A stretch of 64,000 bases of DNA, from contig JAACJO010000006.1 of NCBI GenBank assembly GCA_013368445.1, positions 744,001-808,000 of the forward strand. The letters run 5' to 3'. A program made the translations under genes and the position numbers. This document shows positions 26,527-38,882 of this stretch, in pieces. The notes below the pieces were generated by a model, which had not been told where the DNA came from, did not search any database, and worked only from the letters and a program-made list of their open reading frames with translations. This DNA is from Leucocoprinus leucothites. Lineage: Eukaryota > Basidiomycota > Agaricomycetes > Agaricales > Agaricaceae. Each line of letters starts with the position of its first letter. Position 1 is the stretch's first letter.

Positions 26527-28514
26527 CATTAAATGACCGGATCATCGGCAGCGGACACCGCCCGGAGTGTCCTTGGAACAACTTAGTAGAAGTTGGACCC
26601 CGCTCGGCTGAATGAGTGATTGTTGCCACCGAGCTTGAGCTGCCCACATTGCAGCCACCCGAGTATCCAACGTCTTTACATCTACTCGATGTCTTCGAAC
26701 TGGCGCCAATTATGATGGAATTACCGGTCTACCCCTTCTTGGACTGCTTCACTCATCATTCCGCGATCTTGTACCTTCAAGTAGAATATGGCTAGTCATG
26801 TGTTGGCAGAATGTTAGCTGTGGAGCTACTGTTTTTCTTATTCATCTCTATATACTTACCAGACGACGGGCCGTTCTTTTTCGCTCCGCAGGTTCATTGA
26901 TACACTCTCCCTTTTGATCGCTTCGCTTCGACTTCTTCAAAGTTCAGCGACTAACACCGGGACGATGAGACTTCGCTAAGAATTCATTCGCTTCTTTGGA
27001 AACCTCTATAGCAAAATTTTCGTTCCCAACTGGTTGCTGACGACATCTCGGTTTAGGGCGGCCACTTAGTACCCAGTAGGGCTCGACTGTGCCCGCCAGA
27101 CACATGCCTAGCCACTGTCTGTACTGAAACAGGACACCACGTTGATTATAGTGAGTATCGAACTTTGAGCCGTTGTAATATCCAGGAGTAACATTCCTCA
27201 CCGTTTCAAATTGAAGCCTGTCTAGGCAGAAGCGAGTTTGGTGGCATCTTTTGGCGTACCGTTCCGACCAGAACGGTCCTGTCTTGCGGAATGGCATTAG
27301 CTTGGCTTCATTTTTGGAGAGGAGCCAATGTACAGGGAATATGGCTTTACGGCTTCCGTTGAATCGTGGAGGTCGGGATCACTGAGGGATGCTTCAAGGA
27401 GAGGTCCAGCCGATCATCATAAACTATTCAATCCAGCAATTCCGCGACGTAGCCCGAGCGCCAGGACCACGGGGAACCACTACGGCAGCGAGGACGAGGC
27501 AACCATGGTATCTCAGAGAGGTTTCCCAGAGATCAGAGACGTGCGAAACTCCTCAAACAGATGGGGCAAGTAAAACGGGGTAGAGAAGCTTAATTAAGCC
27601 GATAATTCGTCACAATGTGGCGCCCAAGCCTGACTTAGGTCTGAACATTCACTGATGGTTGCGTTCAGGGAACAAGACGGTGTCAACCCAAAAAACTTCC
27701 CGATGTCGGGCGACTGGATATGGGACGCAATTTTGCTGAGTCGTCTAATCACTGTCATGCGTGTACACTCAGATAATATCAGATAAAGGCGCCCGTCAGT
27801 TGAGTGCCTAATTTTAGTGCAGTCAAAAAATTCTCAGGATGCTCCCTCGTTTATTATTCCGTTATGACCTGAATTCGGAATGATGATGGTGTGAAAGTGT
27901 GAGAATGCCGTGTCAGGGAAAGTTTGCGAGTCGGAAAAAAGCCTTTTTCGGACAATTTTAAAAATAGCTCTATAATTATTTGTTTGTTGACTGGTTTTCG
28001 CAAGTGTATGGAGATAAGTACTGACTGATGGATGTGGTCTTGGCAGACGGGATATGTAACCTGCGATATGTCTCCAAGCAGTCGAAATTTTACATCTGGT
28101 TTCGGGCATGGTATAGAAAATTTACTTGCTTGATCGGCACGGTCGCCGTTCCGGGGGATCTATTTACGGAACTGAGGATATTTCTGTAACGCGAGGTCGG
28201 ATGCGGCGGACTGCGTGTCTTCGCCAAGCAGGGCAAAAAGAGACAGTTGTCAAATTATAGCTTGATCGTGCTTTGGGTTCGACAGCAAACCGAGAAAGGA
28301 ATGAGGCGAGTGGTATTACAAATGTGGTTTATTACTATTAATATGAAGTGCACAAGATGTGGTCCGCCAGAGTCCAATACTACATACGGGAACGCAGCTC
28401 TACAGGGCGACTCAGCTCAGCTGAGGACCTTGATCATCCGTATTATACAAGTGTACAGTGTATCTGCATCAAGCAGCTAGGCCGCGGCGAAGATATCGCT
28501 CAAGGCTCGAGGAG
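26527..28514. other. Gene-poor interval
   Basis: Between the F-box gene and the lipase. Apart from the 117-codon minus ORF listed separately, it holds only short frames, mostly AT-rich around 27700-28150. No repeat or transposon signature seen. Confidence 0.4.
26944..27297 (-). CDS. Unrecognised 117-codon ORF
   Basis: Starts MPFRKTGPFWSERYAKRCHQ and ends EANEFLAKSHRPGVSR. Composition is protein-like (basic, aromatic; several Cys, Trp and Tyr) but there is no known motif, signal peptide or membrane segment, and no adjoining exon. It could be an orphan gene, an exon of a decayed gene, or chance in a gene-poor stretch. Confidence 0.2.
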   Translation of the reverse strand: MPFRKTGPFWSERYAKRCHQTRFCLDRLQFETVRNVTPGYYNGSKFDTHYNQRGVLFQYRQWLGMCLAGTVEPYWVLSGRPKPRCRQQPVGNENFAIEVSKEANEFLAKSHRPGVSR

Positions 28515-30553
28515 TCAAGTAGGGTGGCTCTTGATTATTTCTCGATATCTCTCTTCCCACCCATCCTGATTAAAACCGGACCTTTCAAGCCATTCCATAC
28601 GTCTCAAGTATCTTCCTTCTAAATCACGTTCATTGTAATAGTTGTGACCGCCGAGAGGAGAAAGTGGTATGGACGAATTAGTAGTTGCGTTGATTGTGGG
28701 ATACAAAGCAACGGCTTGAGGCAATGTTGTATTCGGCTCCGCTGGGCAATCGACATCTGAAGCTGTCTGACAAGAGGGGGACGAAGTACTCGCAGAACCC
28801 GAAGGAGCAACACGGAACAGAGCACACTCTCTTTCATCCGATGGGACACGGTAAACCTTCCCGTTTACAGTGTACAAAGGTTCTTGAGAAAAGTGTCGAT
28901 ACCCGAATTTCATAAGAGGGAGGGAGGTAACACCTGTGTGTTTTGATAAATTAGTAAGATATCAAAGCTTTGACAAGGTAAATGAGCGGACATACCGTCA
29001 TTGTAGGCCTTAACGCACCACTCCCGTACTGGGATGCCAAATTCGTCCTGATGTCGCTTCTTCAGTGTCACCCAGTAGTCGACGAGTGCTTGATTTCCTG
29101 TACGTGGTTCGCCAAACGTGATGATCTCAAGGCTCTCTAAGCCCGATTGCCGGAGGAATGACTCGTCACTACATCCAGTGAGTCTTCCAGCTATGTCGTC
29201 CCGAGAGGTAAGAGTGGTCAAACCAGGTGGACGATCCAGCTGAGAAAACTGAGCTGGAGTACTACCCGGGGAATCTAACGTCGGAGAAAGAAGGTCGAGG
29301 CATAGTAGATGTGCGATTGCACCGCCCATACTATGGCCTGTGACAACGAGCTCTCTCTGTACATCTCTGTCTGCTATTGAACCACAACACTGTGCTTCTA
29401 GGGCATCCAACTGGTCGTCACCCTTCAAAGGACTCATCCGAAGCCCTTTGTCTATTCCATCCAAGAGTGCGGGTTTCATCCCTTGATATAAATCCCAAAA
29501 CCCCGTATGAACAGCTGCACCATCTTTTCCTGGGGCACCAGGGTGAGATCTTCGAATGGCTCGCAGGTCATGGATAGCCTGCTGTAGGGAAGAGGTACCG
29601 CATATGGAGATGATGATTTGTTGGCGTCTACGAGAACATTTGCACCTATTTCGGGCCTCCTGGTCGACTTCTTCTTGGCGAGTCAGACCGAGACAATCGT
29701 GCTCGTGTATCCAGCGCGAAAAGACGGTAGCGGGCAACTTGGCAACTTGCCCTTTTATGCTCTTCAGCAACCGCACGCCACTGCTGGTCGCGAAATACCC
29801 TTGGGCTCTCAAGTTAGAGGCAGGCAGCGAAGAGTGGATAGGAAGGGCAGCCGTTATATATGGACAGGGTGACAGGGCATAGTATCCTTCAAAAGGGAAG
29901 CCCGGTTGGTTCAAAGAATCGAAGTGCTTCAAGAGTAGTTCTAGGGGCGGAGTTGCATAGGCCACCTCTGCAAATTGTCCTATAGAGACACAATGAGCTC
30001 ACTAAATCCGACTAGAATCCTCGGTTTTCAGCCACTGACCGACTTCTCGCAACCATTGACACAATTCTTCTTCGACAGCGTCCTTCTCTCTGAGCTCATA
30101 TTTGGAATATGTCGCGACTAGCTTGGATATCCAACGAAAATTCTCCAGCTTTTCGGCAGTGTACATGCGTTGTTGTGTTTCCGTGAACTCTGAGCGTTCC
30201 CATGCCTTCTTTGAAAATCCTTGAAAAATGGGGAAGACGCCCATAGCAGAGCGTGGTGGAATTAGACATATTGTGGCGACTGCGGTCTGGGATGGGAAGG
30301 CTGTGCCGAGATGTTGACCAAAAAGGGAAAAAATAAAGATGGTCCCTTGGTGGTTCGAACCCCCTTCCTCCTGGCGCAGTAGGTACATTAGAGTACAACC
30401 TTGCTCATCACTGTTCGCGGTTTGAACGTTCAGTACTTCAGTCTTCCTCTCCCTATTCACTTGTAGTCCGCAGTAAACAGTTCTTGGCTGGTCGCCGTGC
30501 GCCAGGCTTGTCTCTAATGCAGCGCAAACTCCACAAAAACTCGGGCTCTCCAA
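28515..30553 (-). CDS. Class-3 lipase-like alpha/beta hydrolase
   Basis: Predicted triacylglycerol or phospholipid ester hydrolase of the lipase class 3 fold. The start at 30553 (MESPSFCGVCAALETSL) opens an N-terminal domain (GTAFPSQTAVATICLIPP, FTETQQRMYTAEKLENFRWI, LVATYSKYELREKD). A 60-nt intron (29980-30039) joins CQWLREV to GQFAEVAYATPPLELLLKHF, and the catalytic domain follows: ISICGTSSLQQAIHDL, VHTGFWDLYQG, the nucleophile elbow VTGHSMGGAIAHLL, and ITFGEPRTGN. A second intron separates YNDG from VTSLPLMKFGYRHF, which supplies the likely Asp and His of the triad. The C-terminal part is Ser/Thr/Pro-rich and ends REIIKSHPT at TGA 28515. About 640 residues. No signal peptide is evident, so it is probably intracellular. 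The start overlaps that of the divergent plus-strand gene by 37 bases. Confidence 0.87.
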
Positions 30554-31500
30554 CCCGGCCTCTCAAGAATAGCGGCAATCATATACAATTCACCAATCTT
30601 GCACCCCAAACACCTACCGAACACTACTGGGCTTCACGTGCTCAGAAAGCTGAGGCACTGTTAGCTGCTCGAGAGAAGCACTATGAGGAGATCGGAAGAG
30701 TGCGAGAAGAGGAAAGCTCGAAGCGCAATGTTCGTCGTGTTTCTGCAGGCCTTGAGTTGCATTTCATCCCCATGAACATTTTAGACAGAGCTTCGTGCCC
30801 TCGAGGAAAAACTCAGAGAAAAACATAGCAAACTGGAAAAGCTTTTAGTTCGTTTACTCTTCGTTCACCTTAGCATATCGCTCATCTATCACTTTCCAGT
30901 TCGTCCTGGTTGGGATAGTTGTGTTCCTTGTTGCGCTCCTTGTCTACCTCGTTACAACGTCCAGAAATCCGACCCAGGCTGCGAATCTGGGGTATGCTGT
31001 AACTGCCCCTCTAGTCTCGCTGCTTCGCTGGCCCACGACCTCACTGGGTTTGCTACAACATGACAGTGCGAAAGATCGTTCTGGCGGCCGACTCAACCTC
31101 CATTTCCATTTTCCCTCACACTTCACTATCCCTATTCTATCTCCATGGACATCGGTGGTATGGCAATTGAATGGTTTCTTCCTACATTTCTAACCCTTGC
31201 ACCCAGGTTGAACGCCAAACGTCGCATGTTAGTAGTGCAGCGGGGTCCTCAAGCTCCTACCTCATCTTCATCTCCCTTCTCGCCGTTGCTGCTTCGTTAG
31301 TCGTCTACTTCCATTTCTCTCAGAGATCAAGCTCTTCCCAGAAGGCTGCCTCTGAACACAGATCACCCAACCCGTCTACCGGCCGTATATGGCAGCTTTT
31401 ATCACCATTACTTGGTGCTGCAACCTCTTCAAGCCTTTTAGGGGTTGCCTGGAAATGGGGATATGAGCTCTTGCGCCTGTTTGGCTTAGTGCGCCGCTGA
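30517..31500 (+). CDS. Coiled-coil membrane protein, unknown function
   Basis: Unrecognised gene of about 275 residues in four exons. Exon 1 (MQRKLHKNSGSPTRPLKN) ends in a charged helix, QKAEALLAAREKHYEEIG; a second short exon, ELRALEEKLREKHSKLEKLL, continues the coiled coil. Exon 3 opens with a membrane segment, FVLVGIVVFLVALLVYLV, and ends near TSV; a CTAAC branch site precedes the CACCCAG acceptor at about 31205. Exon 4 has a second membrane segment, YLIFISLLAVAASLVVYFHF, and ends LGVAWKWGYELLRLFGLVRR. Two donors are the less common GTTCGT. The layout (coil, helix, loop, helix) suggests an organelle or ER membrane protein, an inference only. It starts inside the antisense first exon of the lipase gene, so one of the two starts may be misplaced. 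Confidence 0.6.
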
Positions 31501-32056
31501 TATGCCCTCCGAATGACATTGTCTCCTCAAGTCTAGGATGTCGCAACCACCTAAATATGGCACCCAGTACCCTATGAACACCATGGACGTTGAATCCCGG
31601 TGTAATGTCCAACCTGGTAAAATGCCTACCGAGCGGGCGTTGTGCAGCCGATAAAAGCTTATCAACCTTATGGCTTACTGGGAATTTGGTCTGGCATGAT
31701 CATCACAAGCTATCGCTCCTTTCCTTGGAAGGTCTGCGAAAAGCTGGTCGCAGGCGATCAAGTAGTAATAGAATATTCTATCGCCACCTGAGACTTTAAT
31801 TTGTACCGCTCAAGTTTTTCATTTGCTCGTCAATTGTTGAGCTAAATTTTACCAATTGCACGACTCTTTCTATATTTCTTGGACCCGAAGTGTTTTAAGG
31901 ATCAGTAGGAGCGTATTCAACAAACAGCGTGGTAAGAAAATGACGGCAATAGTCACACGAGCGCGTAAACGCTTACATATGGACGTTGATTGTTTGTTCT
32001 TTGCATAATACCCTCGTCGTGCACTGGCTCCCGAGCCTGCGTGAGCTCTACTGACC
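31501..32056. other. Intergenic, same-strand genes
   Basis: Holds the 3' flank of the coiled-coil gene and the promoter of the small membrane protein gene. An AT-rich stretch at 31790-31900 is non-coding. Nothing else supported. Confidence 0.4.
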
Positions 32057-32712
32057 ATGTCTGCTCCTCGTCATCCGTTGTAAGTCAATTCCGCATTCTA
32101 CGCGCAAGTATCAATCACATGTAGACGACACGTTGTTTAGGGCAGTTATATTTTTATTGCACATAGCGCTCGAGATTCCACTAGCGTTTCAGGGTTTATG
32201 GTCGCCCGCTTTGTTGCCACTTCTGCAGCTGAATAATACCACGATCGTCGTCTTAAAGGTGAGGCCAATTGTCCGAAACCCTCTACTCATTTAGTGACAT
32301 GAGGATTATTTCAGCTTTATGCCGCCTTATCGCTTTCCACATGTCTTATCTCCCTACTGTGCTTCCCCCTCCCTGATTTCTTGCCAGGAAAAAGAGCTTT
32401 CGCGATGGGGCTCTGCATCTATCATAGCGTGACATCTACGGTTCTTTTCCAGGCTCCAAGATTCATCCCTCGTTCTTTCGGACCTCTGGCTGAACAGTTG
32501 AGTATCTCATTTTCCTCATCTCAACCTTCTGGAACTTCGATTGCATGCTGTGTTGGATGTCAACAGTGCTCACCATACATTCTAGGTATAAGCTCACGCC
32601 AGAAATACTCTGGGGTACACTCCATGGTCTCGTCGGGCTTGGAATGGTAGTGTGGTGGCAAGCAACCGTACACCTGGCAGCTATGGCTCGCTCTTCATCT
32701 CGTGGCTCCTAA
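32057..32712 (+). CDS. Small four-helix membrane protein, unknown function
   Basis: About 150 residues from four exons joined by clean GT-AG introns: MSAPRHP; LAVIFLLHIALEIPLAFQGL..LLQLNNTTIVVLK; LYAALSLSTCLISLLCFPLP..FIPRSFGPLAE; YKLTPEILWGTLHGLVGLGM..ATVHLAAMARSSSRGS, with TAA at 32710-32712. Four hydrophobic segments are spaced as a compact bundle. The phrases LPGKRAFAMGLCIYHS and LWGTLHGLVGLG look conserved, and I believe this is a widespread unnamed basidiomycete family. Phases agree at every junction, so the model is strong although no function is known. Confidence 0.78.
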
Positions 32713-33566
32713 ACATAGTACGATACCCATCTCTCGTTGAAATATATCCGAGGACCATACTTGGAGCTTGGAGCTTGGAGGCTTATCATCCAGTAACACA
32801 TCGGTGCTGTAATCCATAAATGTTTTTCTACTTGAAACATTGTCACTCTCATCTCAATTTTAAGTTTGCCACCACCTTGACAGTCGACATTTAGATCGCG
32901 TTCCACTGTTCAAGTCCAATATCAAGCGCGGTCGAATGTTCTTCTGACTTCTAACAGGCCAGAGTAATTTAGCGTTCATAGGTTCTTTAAGAACTATTCG
33001 AAGGCCTCAGGCCGCCGCCACCTGCGGCGTGAGGCAGTGGTCGACTTGCATGAACGCCGCTTCTGGACGTCTAAACACCAACCTCGTCATTTCGTTATCG
33101 ACATCACCTTGTCACGAGGTAGGCTTCCATGAATTCAATGAGTACCTCATGGTATTACCCAAGGTCTTGGATGGACAGTGCTCCACTCAATTTGGTTCAC
33201 GTCGACTAGAGTATACAATTCCTTCGCGATCTCATGACGTCTCGTCGATCCCGACACACGACCAGTGATCCACTTTCATATCTTTTTCATTTTTGTATCT
33301 ATAAGTGGACGGATTGTACTACAGTACAGTACACACATGTGTGCTACATTGAAACATGTGCAGAACGCAAGCCTGTTATGCGGGGATATAGCGGAATTAC
33401 AAGTGAGATGGGTTTATATGATGTTGACCTACAATGCAAGGGATAGATATACCTATGAAAACAAATAATGCTCTATGAACGTATTACTGCACACGATCGT
33501 TGCTGTCATGATAAATCGTGAGGAAGCGATGAGGGTGAGGTCGAGAACGAAAGCAAGTTAAACAAA
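32713..33566. other. Convergent intergenic region with a strong hairpin
   Basis: Between the 3' ends of the small membrane protein gene (plus) and the kinase gene (minus). It contains a 13-base palindrome at 32982-32994 and a GC-rich stem-loop at 33004-33035 (listed separately). No gene-like ORF. Confidence 0.45.
33004..33035. other. GC-rich stem-loop between convergent genes
   Basis: Arms GCCTCA + CGCCGC and GCGGCG + TGAGGC form a 12-bp stem with a 3-base bulge (33010-33012) and a 5-base loop. The palindrome GTTCTTTAAGAAC lies 10 bases to the left. It could act in the 3' end of either transcript or be a relic of an inverted-repeat element. Confidence 0.5.
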
Positions 33567-36322
33567 TTAGGCTGCAGCTCCAGCTGAAGCAAAGAACCGT
33601 CCGGGCATAAACCAATTTCTCGGCGACCTCGATCGTTGCTCTCGTCGGTTACGCCTGCCGACGGAGAAGCGGCTCTGCCTAGCAGAGGACGACGTCTTCG
33701 AATTTTGCTGCAGATGCGCCTCCCGCGCATCCATCATCACACAATTACCTGCTCCTGTGTCTGAGGTGGAATTTCGGGGCGAATCGACCTGCGAAGAATA
33801 AGCCTCGAAGCCCCGATCCTTCGACCGCTGGCTTCCATCCCATGTTCCAAACCACGTCGAATCGCGATGATGCTTCCCTTCTCCACGTCTTCCTCCTGAT
33901 CCGGCTCCACCAGTAGTCCTTTCCGAGTCAAGCGTCTTAGCAGACCTCTTATCGCGCGTAACGAGCGATCGACAGGGCTTGTCATCCTCAACGTTGGGAC
34001 GCGCATCGGTACAGGGAGACGAAGGAGTTTGCTGAGCGGCCTCGAGACAAAGACGCCCCAGCGAGACCCCTGAGCCAGCGCTGGTAGTGTTTTCAGCGCT
34101 TGTGACTGCGTTATTGGTGAAGCTGCTGGGGAAAGGAGAGACTTTCGTCTCAGAAAACTTCGTCTCTTGCGTTGCGCGGGTTTGGTTTCGTGCTGGTGAT
34201 GGCGACCGAGGGAAGAACTTGAGTCCGAAGAGATTGTTGGCTTTTGACTTTGGCTCATCGGGGCCAGCGTGTCCCACTCTTCTGTCAACGACCCGTTGGT
34301 TTGCAGCGTTGTGATGATAGGGGGCGGGGGTGTGCGTCGGTGGCGGCGGAAAGAAGATGTGCGACTGCCTTCGGGACGGAGAAGATAGAGGGGAAGAGAA
34401 CATGTCGGTCATCGTAATCGAATCACAAACGGGGGAGAGATGCTGACTTTGTTCAGTGATTAGATTACCAGGAACTTGACGAGGTGGACGGAACGGTGCC
34501 CACTCTGGCTCTGGAGACGGAGTGTTTGATCGTAAGAAGACGGAAGATGGAGAGAGCATAGGAGTACGAGATGGGCGGGGAATCGTGGATCGAGGGGAGA
34601 CGGAGGAAGTAGATGAAGTGCGTGACGATGATCGTGAATAAGCGGAGGGTGATGAAACATCCGGCAAATCCTGCCAGACCGAAGGTGAGGTCATTTCCTT
34701 GTCTTCAGCCACAGCAGTCGCAGTGACTGCAGATGCGGGCAACGCGATGACCTTGCTTTCCGAGATGGCACTTGTAAGGTAGAACATCGATGAGTAAGGA
34801 TCATATTCAATAGCCGTTTGCATGATAGCCGAGTCTTCGGAGAAAGTGTTAACGCTTGTGTCGTGGTCATAAAAACGTGGCTGCGGGATGTTTGTGTTGA
34901 TGGTGAGTGGCTTGCGGTTCGGCACCGAGGCTTTGGAGCCGAAGGCGATGTCGGCGCTATTTGGCGTAGCCGGCAAGGACGAAGCAGGGGATTGAATAGA
35001 TGTTTCTGAAGGGGTTCGAGAACCATCGAACATAGAGCTCTCGAGACCAGGCTCGGACTCTGAGGATGAAGTCAAAGAGGACGAAGACGATTCCGTTGAC
35101 TCGTAAGCCCATGTTGCACCGCAAGATGAGCGGTTGTTCCAAGGAATTTCGTCATAAGTCGACTCGTCGGGGTACAAAGACTGTCTTGCAAAGACGATAT
35201 CTGAAGTAGTTTCCTTGCTCCAGCGGGAAGTGACAACTTCGGGAGTAGGCGAAGGGGAGCGGGGAACGGGAGGATCTGTATCCTCTGAGGAATCGGTATC
35301 GATATCCATGCCAGACTCCCATGGGCAGCGGGCCATGCTACCCTCAAAGATCACACCGTCAGAGTAGAATGACGTGACCTGCGAGATTGCACGCCGGACC
35401 TCTCGAAGGGGCGTTCGGCGCCTGTAATCGACTTCAAGCATGCCAACGAGGATTTTGTTGACCTCTGAGGAAATAGGAAGGACACTCGGAAGGAAGGAGT
35501 TTGGACTACGAAGATAGGCTTGGAATGTAGGGTCGTCCGCAGTGGCTGATTTCCATGGATTACGTCCCGTCGCGAGGTTTAGGAGAATGATGCCTAATGA
35601 CCAGATGTCATTGTGCATAGGGGAGTAATTCCCCTGTGGCGCAAATGCAGCACCTTGACACTCTGACGTAGAAGAGAACGAGTCCATTTAGCATAGGTAA
35701 ATTAAGCGAAGGACTGATAACCATCCTTACCTGGACTCATGTGGAACACGCTACCAGTGCGGAATTCATCGCTGACTTTCTCGGTCGTGGCCAGCCCAAA
35801 GTCAGTGATGGCGATCCTAAGGCCATCGTCATAACAAAGGATATTCTCGGGTTTGAGGTCTCGGTGGTAGATACCGAGGGAATGGCAATATTCAACTGCA
35901 TCTAGCAGCTGGAGGAAAACGTGTTTGATGAGCGCGTCATCTCCAAGATAACGGCAGCTGTGTAAGATCTGCGTGAAGAGGTCGTGATCGGGGGCGTAGT
36001 CCATAATGATGTATGTGAGGTTGAGACATTCGACGACTTTGTGTAAGGTGACAACGCCTGGGTGTCTTGACGCCAACTGATGTAGCGCAATCTCGCGAAT
36101 GTGGACTTGACGCGAGCGGGGATTCTGAATAGGTGGAGCGACCAAGCATTTAACGGCGTAAGACTTCGGCGTTGTTGTAGACGGTCGGGCTTCGACTGCA
36201 CGATATACGACACCATAGCCACCCACACCCAATACCTCCACGAGTTGGAGGGATCCTCCATCAATGAGTGTCCCAATAGGTGGGTGCACAGGTGAGAGTT
36301 GGAAGTTGCACTTAGTGGACAT
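33567..36322 (-). CDS. Ser/Thr protein kinase, Ran1/Vhs1/Sks1 type
   Basis: About 897 residues in two exons (35731-36322 and 33567-35662, 68-nt intron). The kinase domain covers residues about 25-310: glycine loop VLGVGGYGVVYRA, Lys in YAVKCL, IMDYAPDHDLFTQI, catalytic loop YHRDLKPENIL, metal site TDFGLAT, activation segment GSVFHMSPECQG spanning the intron, DIWSLGIILLNLATGRNPW and the final Arg helix YRRRTPL. This arrangement is that of the Ran1/Pat1-Vhs1-Sks1-Ksp1 fungal kinases, which link nutrient state to growth and sexual development. The remaining 580 or so residues are Ser/Pro/Thr-rich, with many candidate phosphosites (SPSPTPEVVTSRWS), and end PGRFFASAGAAA. All catalytic residues are present, so it should be active. 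Subfamily placement is inference from motif style. Confidence 0.9.
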
Positions 36323-38882
36323 GGTGGCTGGCGTAAACAGCGAGAAAAAAATGAAAAATGAAAAAAGAGGTGGAAGGGAAGAGCGACGTGAGCACCAGTG
36401 CCAACGGAGGACTTGTGGGGTTAGAAGAAAGTTTTAGATACTTATAGGACAAAAGGAAGGGACGAAACCGAAAAGGTGGGAACTGCTATACAAATGTGAT
36501 CGGCGTCCCTGTTGTGCGTGTTGTCCATGAGGCATTGAGGTATCAGAATGTTCGCCCCAAGTTTCCATAACTTGCGAACACCTGCAGGTGATCCGTGAGC
36601 GGTCTCAATGTCACAAACGATTGGTATGAGGCTCAAGAGCCGATTGTGCTCCGGACTGTCTGCGGAGAGCACTATCACTCCTTGAGTCACGGTTCTCGAA
36701 GAACTAATAAACAATCAAAGGCGACTGTACCTGTTTCTATCCGTTGTCACCTGCCTCAAGGCCTTCCGTAACCCTAACTAAAGGAGATGCCTCTTCTCGA
36801 GACCTTCCGGTAACCTAAATTGAAGGGTCTGAATGAATCCGTCGTTCGGCCCCAGGAGTCTGCCCCATAATACACGATGAATCCAGCAGCAGCATTTTAT
36901 CGTGCCATTGCACATGGGTGAGGTATGCTGCGAGGGTTGATACGTCTCGATCTCTTCAGCGGCTTAGTGGGAGATTGTCAGGATGGGAGCGGAAGCGGAA
37001 GAGCCGAGCTTCAGGCTACGCCTGTTCTCTCTGGGACCAGGGTTCAAACAGAAGTCTGCCACTGGGCATAGGACAATGTGTGTGCTATGCAGGGAAATTT
37101 TCCTGCTGTGATGGTGCTGGGGTTCGATAACATCGTGACCTGTTTTGGTAGTGGTTCTGTTGTAAGCGGGCAATTGTGATGTTGATGTTTAGGGGCATGA
37201 CCCTCAATCTTCAATCTGGCCCACGGCCTGGTTCCCAGGGAGGTATAGAAATCGACTAAGTCATTGGTCAGGTTGTGCTTTGGCCCACGGCAGAACCTGG
37301 CTATTACGAACAGACGACAGCACAAGGAGCTTGAATTTGAATATCAAGTTTTCGGCGTGTACAAGTCATACTAAAATCCTACAATCTATAACTCCGATGA
37401 GAAAACGGCCCCACCTGAGTAGCAGAATGGTAAATTGACATACGGGCAGCTTGAACAGAGAACGACACAAGAGTTCCTATTCGTTTCATAGCCAACCGAA
37501 ATTCTGTTGTGAAAACGTTCATTTCACGCTGATCCCGAAGGCGGTGTCGGCGACAGCTTCTGTGGGTAAGCGCAACATCAACAGGTGTAAAACGCGAGGC
37601 ACACGATGTTTTGGCTCAAACTCCACGAACTTGAGTACGGATCCAAGCCCATATAGCGAGCAGTGGTTTGGGTGGTAATGAAACTGCTCTTGCTAATTAG
37701 CACTGCAGTTCAAAGCAGATGTCAGAGGTGATTGATGAATTTATGTCTGAAAGATAGGCGGGCCACTCCGGGCCGGAATTATCGTGACTATTTTGCGATG
37801 CGACATAAACTCATCCGACGGCCGCGTCGCGCGTGAGAGAGGCGGTAAAAATCCATACGAAAAGGTATTGAAATTTTAACGGGGCTCAGAGACATATTTC
37901 CACTCTGGTAGAGAGTACCTCCGAACAAAGTTGCGTGGTCTCAACGTTCGGGGGTCACTACTATCTACGGAATCCTCAAAGGCACTCAGGCCGTCAATCT
38001 GAAGCAGCCGGCTCCAGGTCTAGAACAAAATGTTCCTCCAAAGGCTGGCTTACATTACCGCTGACATATCGAAAGGCGTCCTCGACTTCTCTAATTCTCC
38101 TCTGATGTTTCGTTGAGATGACTCGATCAGGAGGACGAATGAGAGGTTTGGAGTGTTGTATAGGACGGCCTCATTTTCTGAAATAGCATGAAAGAAGCCT
38201 CTGGCAATACCCTGGACATGCCTTGAGCCATTGTTTTGTTATGAAACAACGGTCAAGCGATTCGAGAGATTTGTTTCGCCGTCTCGATCTTTGGGCCAAC
38301 GATTGGGGTAATATTTTGATAGACTTGGTTCTATTAGTCCCTTTGTAGCATGCAATGGGTGTATTTAGTTCCACACGCGTACAACGCACCTCCCAGCTTT
38401 CCGAAAGTAGATACCCGGGAGAGTTTCTCTGAAAGAAGTGACCCAAAGTAAATTTAGCCAATGTGGGAGAGAGGAGGTGGAGACATATCATACATAAATT
38501 CAGAGAATCCTCTGTGTGGTCCTTAGTCTTAGGCCTCAGTGAACACCCGGTCTCAGCGACTAGACTCATTTCAAAGTTGTAGGCCCTCTAGGCGCCGGTC
38601 GCTGATTTGGGCAAGGACGCGTCGCGCTTAGTGGCCCGTGACCAAAGCTTAAGGCACGCTGTTGTTTGGTCGTACTTGCACGTGATGAAAATAGAACTCG
38701 CTGGGTGCCCTGCTCCGTTCAACGTTTGTTCTTGTCTACACACAACACGGTGCTGGGTTTCTTTCCTATCTTCTCCGATATACCATCTATACCCTTGTAT
38801 TACAGCCATCCCATTTCTGTGCTGTAAGCTCAGTTTTCGATTTGGATATTCTCGCACGCAAGCCGTCTACCTTTCCTCCAAC
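36323..38882. other. Divergent intergenic region, 2.6 kb
   Basis: Between the divergent starts of the kinase and KEN-box genes, so it should hold both promoters. The first 100 bases left of the kinase start are purine-rich on the plus strand (pyrimidine-rich in the sense direction), as common upstream of fungal starts. ORFs at 36442-36714, 37044-37325 and 38171-38569 have no known features. A plus ORF running through the start at 38883 from 38607 probably reflects readable 5' UTR. Confidence 0.4.

Noticed and set aside
30345..30365. T-loop-like sequence (GGTTCGAACCCC) suggesting a tRNA gene
   Set aside because: No acceptor, D or anticodon arms around it; it lies inside the well-supported first exon of the lipase gene.
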